Assembly: GCF_036568125.1 (NCBI RefSeq)
Contig: NZ_DATCTF010000013.1
Coordinates: 124,001 to 188,000 of the forward strand
DNA length: 64,000 nt
Reading direction: 5' to 3'
From: Magnetovibrio sp.
GTDB lineage: Bacteria; Pseudomonadota; Alphaproteobacteria; Rhodospirillales; Magnetovibrionaceae
The notes below the pieces were generated by a model. It made no database searches and was not told the origin of the DNA. It saw nothing but the letters and a program-made list of their open reading frames with translations. A program made the translations under genes and the position numbers. This document shows, piece by piece, positions 59,814-64,000 of this stretch (its first letter is position 1; every line of letters starts with the position of its first letter).

Positions 59814-61262
59814 TCAACCGCGCCAGAAGGTGCGCGAAAACAGCACCAGAACGGTGAACAATTCCAATCTGCCCAGCAACATACCGGCGCTCATCAGCCA
59901 CTTGGCTGCGTCAGGCAGGGTTTGGAAGGTTCCCGACGGGCCGACGATGGGCCCCAACGCTGGGCCGACGTTGGCGATCGCGGTGGCGGCGCTGGACACG
60001 GCGGTGAGGAAGTCCAAGCCCAACATACCGAGCCCTAAGGCCAGGAACGCGAACGACAATCCGAATACGAAAAAGAACGACAGCACCGAAATGATGACCT
60101 CGTCGGGGATCGGGCGGTGATTGTAATAGGGTATGAACACGCCGTGGGGCTGCAACAAATGGCGCACCTGCACACGGGCGGCGGCATAAAGCACTTGGAA
60201 GCGGAACACCTTGATGCCGCATGTGGTCGACCCGGCGCAGCCGCCGATGAACATGATGAAAAAGAACACCGGCAATGCGAAGCTGCCCCACAAACCGTAA
60301 TCATCGGTGGCGTAGCCGGTGCCGGTCATCACCGATACCACGTTGAAAGCGGCATATCGTAGCGCTTGGGCTGGGTCCATGCCGGTTTCGAACCACAACA
60401 TCGCCGCCACCACCAAAACGATCGAGGCGGCGATGGTGATGAAGCCACGCACCTGTTCGTCTTGCCACAATTGCATGGGTTTGCCGCGAATGGCCTGCAA
60501 AAACAGCAAAAACGGCAAGGATCCAACCACCATGCCCAAGGTGATGATCAAATCGAGCTGCCAGCTGTCGAAATAACCGACCGACTTGTCGGAAGTGGAA
60601 AACCCGCCGGTGGCGATGGTGGTCATGGCGTGGACGGTGGATTCAAACGGCGACATGCCCGCCAACCACATCAATATGCCCCAAATGCCGGTCAACGCGG
60701 CGTAGATCAGCACCAAAGCCAGGGAAATTTGCGCGGCGCGCGGGAGGACCTTTTCGCCCGCGTCGAAGGCTTCGACCTTGAACATCTGCATACCACCGAC
60801 GCCCATCATCGGCATCACCGCGATGGCCATGACGACGATACCCAGGCCGCCGAGCCACTGCAGAATGCCGCGCCACAGCAAAATGCCCGGCGGGGCGTTG
60901 TCCAGCCCCGTGATCACCGTCGAACCGGTGGTGGTGATGCCCGACATGGCTTCGAAAAAGGCGTCGGTGTAGCTGAGCTTGAGCTCGGAAAAGGTGAACG
61001 GCAGGGCGGCGAACAGGGTCAAAACCAGCCAACTCAGCGTGGTCATGACAAACGCCTGACGGACGTTAAGCTGCACCCGGCCGGTGGAACTGGTCAACGT
61101 CAGCGATACCCCGACGAACAGCGTCAAGCCCGCCGAAACAGCGAAAACCTGCCAATCGGGGTTGCCTTGCACGGCATCGACCAGGGCAGGAATGCACATG
61201 CCGAACGCCAAGGTCGCCAGCAAGATGCCCAAAATCATCAAAATGGGTCGAAAGTCCATCAT
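59814..61262 (-). CDS. trkH: TrkH-type potassium uptake protein
   Basis: 482 residues with about ten membrane helices. The repeated pore-loop motifs are present: FFEAMSGITTTGSTVI, AMTTIATGGFSTSDKS, FNVVSVMTGTGYATDDYG, and AATAIANVGPALGP; the Gly at each filter position fits K+ selectivity. It works with the cytosolic TrkA subunit, which is not in the window. Confidence 0.93.
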   Translation of the reverse strand: MMDFRPILMILGILLATLAFGMCIPALVDAVQGNPDWQVFAVSAGLTLFVGVSLTLTSSTGRVQLNVRQAFVMTTLSWLVLTLFAALPFTFSELKLSYTDAFFEAMSGITTTGSTVITGLDNAPPGILLWRGILQWLGGLGIVVMAIAVMPMMGVGGMQMFKVEAFDAGEKVLPRAAQISLALVLIYAALTGIWGILMWLAGMSPFESTVHAMTTIATGGFSTSDKSVGYFDSWQLDLIITLGMVVGSLPFLLFLQAIRGKPMQLWQDEQVRGFITIAASIVLVVAAMLWFETGMDPAQALRYAAFNVVSVMTGTGYATDDYGLWGSFALPVFFFIMFIGGCAGSTTCGIKVFRFQVLYAAARVQVRHLLQPHGVFIPYYNHRPIPDEVIISVLSFFFVFGLSFAFLALGLGMLGLDFLTAVSSAATAIANVGPALGPIVGPSGTFQTLPDAAKWLMSAGMLLGRLELFTVLVLFSRTFWRG

Positions 61263-61393
61263 GGGGCGGTGTGTCTACTTTCCCTAATCGCACGATCGCG
61301 CTTACACGGGCATGCAAAGGCGTTGCCCGGATGAGGGCAATCTTCACGCCTTTGCAATTTCGGTCAAGGGGAAAGCGCCTGGGTCGCGAAACG

Positions 61394-62029
61394 CTAGAGC
61401 ATTTCAAACGCCGACGACGACGGATTCGCGACCATCGACAGGAATTCCCGCCGCGTGCGGTCGTCCTCGCGGAACGCGCCGAGCATCTTCGACGTAATCA
61501 TGGAAACGCCCGGTTTGTGCACCCCGCGGCACGTCATGCACTGATGCGAGGCTTCGATCACCACGGCGACGCCGAGCGGCTGTAACACGTCGTTGATGGC
61601 GCTGGCAACTTGGGCGGTCATCTTTTCTTGAATTTGCAGACGCTGGGCGTACAGCTCAACCACCCGGGCGAGTTTGGAAATGCCCACCACACGGCTTTTG
61701 GGCAAGTACGCCACATGGGCTTTGCCGATGATCGGCGCCATATGATGTTCGCAGTGGCTTTCGAAGCGGATGTCCTTGAGCAGCACCATTTCGTCGTAGC
61801 CTTCGACCTCTTCGAAGGTGCGCTCCAAGATGTCTTGCGGATCGGCGTTGTAGCCCTGGAAATATTCTTCAAAGGCGCGCACAACGCGGGCCGGAGTGTC
61901 GAGCAGACCTTCGCGGTCGGGGTCGTCGCCGGCCCATTGAATCAGCGTGCGCACGGCCTGTTCGGCTGTGGCGCGGTCCGGGCGGTTGGGGTCATCGTTG
62001 ACGACGCTGAGCGGCTTATGATTGGCCAC
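61394..62029 (-). CDS. folE: GTP cyclohydrolase I
   Basis: 211 residues. Zinc and catalytic motifs: [50 protein letters not shown] and [16 protein letters not shown]. It converts GTP to dihydroneopterin triphosphate, the entry to folate synthesis. It stands 40 codons from the apaG gene on the same strand. Confidence 0.97.
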   Translation of the reverse strand: MANHKPLSVVNDDPNRPDRATAEQAVRTLIQWAGDDPDREGLLDTPARVVRAFEEYFQGYNADPQDILERTFEEVEGYDEMVLLKDIRFESHCEHHMAPIIGKAHVAYLPKSRVVGISKLARVVELYAQRLQIQEKMTAQVASAINDVLQPLGVAVVIEASHQCMTCRGVHKPGVSMITSKMLGAFREDDRTRREFLSMVANPSSSAFEML

Positions 62030-62149
62030 GGTCTGTATCCTTATCCTGGTGTCCGGTGTGGATCCTGCGCGCAGGGGCCGGACGTCTTAACCCATATGGG
62101 GGGCCAGTGATTTGCGTTCAAGCCTGTAGTCGTGGGTCGGCTCGCGCTC

Positions 62150-62572
62150 TCAGTGGAGTTGGCGGCGATGATAGGGACTGTCCAAGGAAAATGCCGGAAT
62201 GGTCGCTTCGAAGGTTTCCCCGGTTTCCGCTTCCATAACGTAATGGCCTTGCATGATGCCCGACGGAGTCGCCAGCGGCGTACCGCTGGTGTATTCAAAG
62301 CTTTGTCCCGGTGACAGCAGCGGCTGTTCGCCGATTACACCCGCGCCCGCGACTTCCTGGACGTTGCCCATTTCATCGGTGATGCGCCAGTAGCGGCTTT
62401 TCAGCTGCACGGCCTGGCTGCCACGGTTTTCGATGCGGACATGGTATGCCCACACAAAACGATGCTCTTCGGGATCGCTTTGCTCGTCGAGAAACTCGGG
62501 CTCCACCAAAACGGTGATGGAACGTGTGGTGAGGGTGTAAACGCCCTCGGTGTCTGCGGCCAGGTGCTCCAT
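62150..62572 (-). CDS. apaG: ApaG-domain protein
   Basis: 140 residues from the ATG at 62572; an upstream ATG at 62623 has a Shine-Dalgarno too close to it and adds non-conserved residues. Family motifs: [76 protein letters not shown], a fibronectin-III-like beta sandwich. ApaG is linked to Co/Mg tolerance and nucleotide binding in some bacteria, but its role is unsettled. Confidence 0.93.
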   Translation of the reverse strand: MEHLAADTEGVYTLTTRSITVLVEPEFLDEQSDPEEHRFVWAYHVRIENRGSQAVQLKSRYWRITDEMGNVQEVAGAGVIGEQPLLSPGQSFEYTSGTPLATPSGIMQGHYVMEAETGETFEATIPAFSLDSPYHRRQLH

Positions 62573-62684
62573 GATGAGCTCTCTCTTGATGTTGGCTCCG
62601 GTGTGCGCGGAGCGGTTTTTCATACCTTGAGCATTATCTGGGGTTTATATGCGCAATGTCCAGGTTTGTTCGCTGGGAAAACGA

Positions 62685-63641
62685 TCAAGCCGAACACGAC
62701 GCCCCGCCCAGAACGCAAAATTTGGCGCAATGGGGGTGATTGAGCGGTACCGCGCCGCCGGCGTCGACCAGGCGGCGGCCCATGTCGAAGCGCGGGTCAT
62801 AAGGCAGCAAGGTGCACGGCACGACGGTGGGCGCGGCGGTGCCCTTGCGGTGCACGACCATCCGCGAACGGGCGCACATCATGGCGTCGGGACGTACGTT
62901 CAGGATACTCCAGCATTGGGTGGTGATTTCCGGCACGTCGCGGCTGTCGTCCATTTCCGGAAACAGTACCAATCGCGACGGGTCGTTCGCGTCAAGACCC
63001 AGCCCCCAGGCGTCGAACAAGTGTTGGTAGCCTTGGCGCGCGTCATCTTGCGTTTCCGCCCACATCGTGCGCCCGGCGACATCGATGGAAAAGCCGTGTT
63101 GCAAAAGCCACTTCACGCCGCGTTCCATCGGCGCCCAGGTCCCGGCGCCGCGCTCTTGTTCATGGCCTGCTATGGAATGGTGGTCGATGGAAACGCGCAG
63201 CTTCAAACGCGCGGTGTCATGACGTTCTTTCAATGACAGCAGCTCTTGGCGTTTTTGCCACAGCGGTTTCATGGCGTTGGTCAAGACCAGGGCGCGAAAG
63301 CCGCGCTCCAAAACATCGTCGAGCATGCCCGCCAAGTCGCGGTTCATGAACGGCTCGCCACCGGTAAAACCGATTTCCGCGACCGTCAATCCCTCGGACG
63401 CGATTTCATCCAAATACGCACGGACATGATCGCGGCTCAGATACAGCAGATCGTCGTTGCTCGGGCTGGAATTCATATAGCAATGGCCGCACGTGATGTT
63501 GCACAGGCTGCCGGTGTTGAACCACAGGGTTTCCAACGCATGCAACGCGACGCTGGCGCGCATTTCGCCCTTGGCCGTTGTCAGCGGGTCGCGAAACTTC
63601 AACGGATCAAGCGGGACGAAGTCGTGGGCGCCTTCGGGCAT
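62685..63641 (-). CDS. Radical SAM protein with C-terminal Cys cluster
   Basis: About 318 residues from the ATG at 63641; a GTG at 63677 is the alternative. The 4Fe-4S motif is CNITCGHCYM (Cys47, Cys51, Cys54; CxxxCxxC), with GFTGGEPFMNRD next. A further set of Cys appears late: TTQCWSILNV, MMCARSR, VVPCTLLPYD and HPHCAKFCVLGGASCSA at the very C-terminus, which resembles a SPASM/twitch-type auxiliary cluster region. That would suggest peptide or protein modification, but no small precursor peptide is visible next to it. Substrate unknown. Confidence 0.85.
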   Translation of the reverse strand: MPEGAHDFVPLDPLKFRDPLTTAKGEMRASVALHALETLWFNTGSLCNITCGHCYMNSSPSNDDLLYLSRDHVRAYLDEIASEGLTVAEIGFTGGEPFMNRDLAGMLDDVLERGFRALVLTNAMKPLWQKRQELLSLKERHDTARLKLRVSIDHHSIAGHEQERGAGTWAPMERGVKWLLQHGFSIDVAGRTMWAETQDDARQGYQHLFDAWGLGLDANDPSRLVLFPEMDDSRDVPEITTQCWSILNVRPDAMMCARSRMVVHRKGTAAPTVVPCTLLPYDPRFDMGRRLVDAGGAVPLNHPHCAKFCVLGGASCSA

Positions 63642-63798
63642 GGTCGATCTTTCATTGCTGCCGGGAATGCGGATCACCGTTCAATTTAGGTTTCGCTCAA
63701 ACCAAAGGCAAGGTTACACGACCGATCAAGCGGGATCCGTATTGCAAGCCCTCGCATCATGGCCTATACCGTTGAACGGCAGCGTTTAAGCCGCTTAA

Positions 63799-63872
63799 GC
63801 GGGTGTAGCTCAATGGTAGAGCAGAAGCTTCCCAAGCTTACGACGAGGGTTCGATTCCCTTCACCCGCTCCA
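63799..63872 (+). tRNA. tRNA-Gly (anticodon CCC)
   Basis: 74 nt including encoded CCA. Acceptor GCGGGTG pairs with CACCCGC; D-arm GCTC/GAGC; loop TTCCCAA gives anticodon CCC; T-arm GAGGG-TTCGATT-CCCTT; discriminator T. The first anticodon-stem pair (G-A) is a mismatch. It closely resembles the E. coli glyU type. Confidence 0.95.
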
Positions 63873-63898
63873 TTCTCTCAGCCTGATTTTACGGACCG

Positions 63899-64000
63899 TC
63901 ACTCCAAAATCGCGATCGGCAGCAGACCGTTGGCTTCGGCGTGTTCTTTCAGGCGGCCGTCGGCCTTGATGCGTTTGACGAAATCGTTGATGTAGGCCAG
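63899..64000 (-). CDS. C-terminal end of a family 3 solute-binding protein (cut by window edge)
   Basis: 33 codons plus stop are visible on the minus strand: ...YINDFVKRIKADGRLKEHAEANGL and a short tail. The pattern of an amphipathic last helix with IKADGRL matches the end of periplasmic amino-acid-type binding proteins of ABC importers. Most of the gene lies beyond the right edge, so the ligand cannot be told. Confidence 0.6.
   Translation of the reverse strand: MAYINDFVKRIKADGRLKEHAEANGLLPIAILE

Noticed and set aside
1-64000. CRISPR arrays, transposases, integrases, prophage genes
   Set aside because: No regular repeat-spacer pattern and no recombinase or phage structural protein among the readable genes; neither tRNA is followed by an integrase.

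Overview
The window is GC-rich, densely packed bacterial chromosome. It looks like a motile, respiring alphaproteobacterium, most likely of the Rhodospirillales (Magnetospirillum/Magnetovibrio-like). The reasons are the conserved clusters rmuC-def-fmt-truA-dapE-dapD, rpmH-rnpA-yidD-yidC-engB-argB and argD-argF-hslO, the two methyl-accepting chemotaxis proteins, the c-di-GMP proteins (HD-GYP and EAL) and several c-type cytochromes. The lineage call is inference from gene order and protein style, not from a marker gene. No phage, insertion sequence or CRISPR array was seen.

Layout. 1-3.3 kb: tail of a glutathione S-transferase, two small cytosolic Ig-like/repeat proteins, a PolB-like exonuclease, ybaB-recR. 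3.6-11 kb: a membrane-anchored cytochrome c, rmuC, an HD-GYP protein, def-fmt, an unknown helical protein, truA, then two tiny genes too short for usual ORF cut-offs: a ribbon-helix-helix regulator behind a palindrome cluster, and a lysine-rich peptide. 11-19 kb: a soluble chemoreceptor, a diheme cytochrome c, dapD-dapE with neighbours, a PAS-EAL protein. 19-25.5 kb: cold-shock protein, rhlE, and the minus-strand operon rpmH-rnpA-yidD-yidC-engB-argB. 25.7-32 kb: TVP38 protein + MerA-like reductase, DUF4405 cytochrome b + Tam methyltransferase, panB-panC, a YqaA protein. 32-36.5 kb: a sugar dehydrogenase-like protein, a FadL porin, an OmpA-like lipoprotein and tRNA-Arg.

36.5-42.6 kb holds the most interesting part. 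A MocR-type regulator diverges from a flavin-binding gene. Next to it is a complete bufferin (copper-binding RiPP) operon, bufA1-bufB-bufC-bufD: DUF2282 precursor, DUF692 MNIO enzyme, DUF2063 partner, DoxX membrane protein. It diverges from an ECF sigma factor and its DUF1109/NrsF anti-sigma factor. In the shared intergenic region there is an exact GTAACC-N16-CGAA promoter pointing at bufA1, followed by a leader of about 90 nt that can fold into a closed three-way junction ending just before a perfect Shine-Dalgarno sequence.

42.6-53 kb: two TPR proteins (one with a GT9-like domain), a radical SAM protein, a transmembrane chemoreceptor, ArsC-like reductase, MscS channel, and a SulP-STAS transporter whose expected C-terminal cyclic-nucleotide-binding domain is intact but lies in the same frame behind a single TAA. 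53-64 kb: recX, a lone ABC-2 permease, argD-argF-hslO, a lipoprotein, a small Cys-rich protein, a Ni/Co-type transporter, GNAT, TrkH, folE, apaG, a second radical SAM protein, tRNA-Gly, and the end of a solute-binding protein gene.
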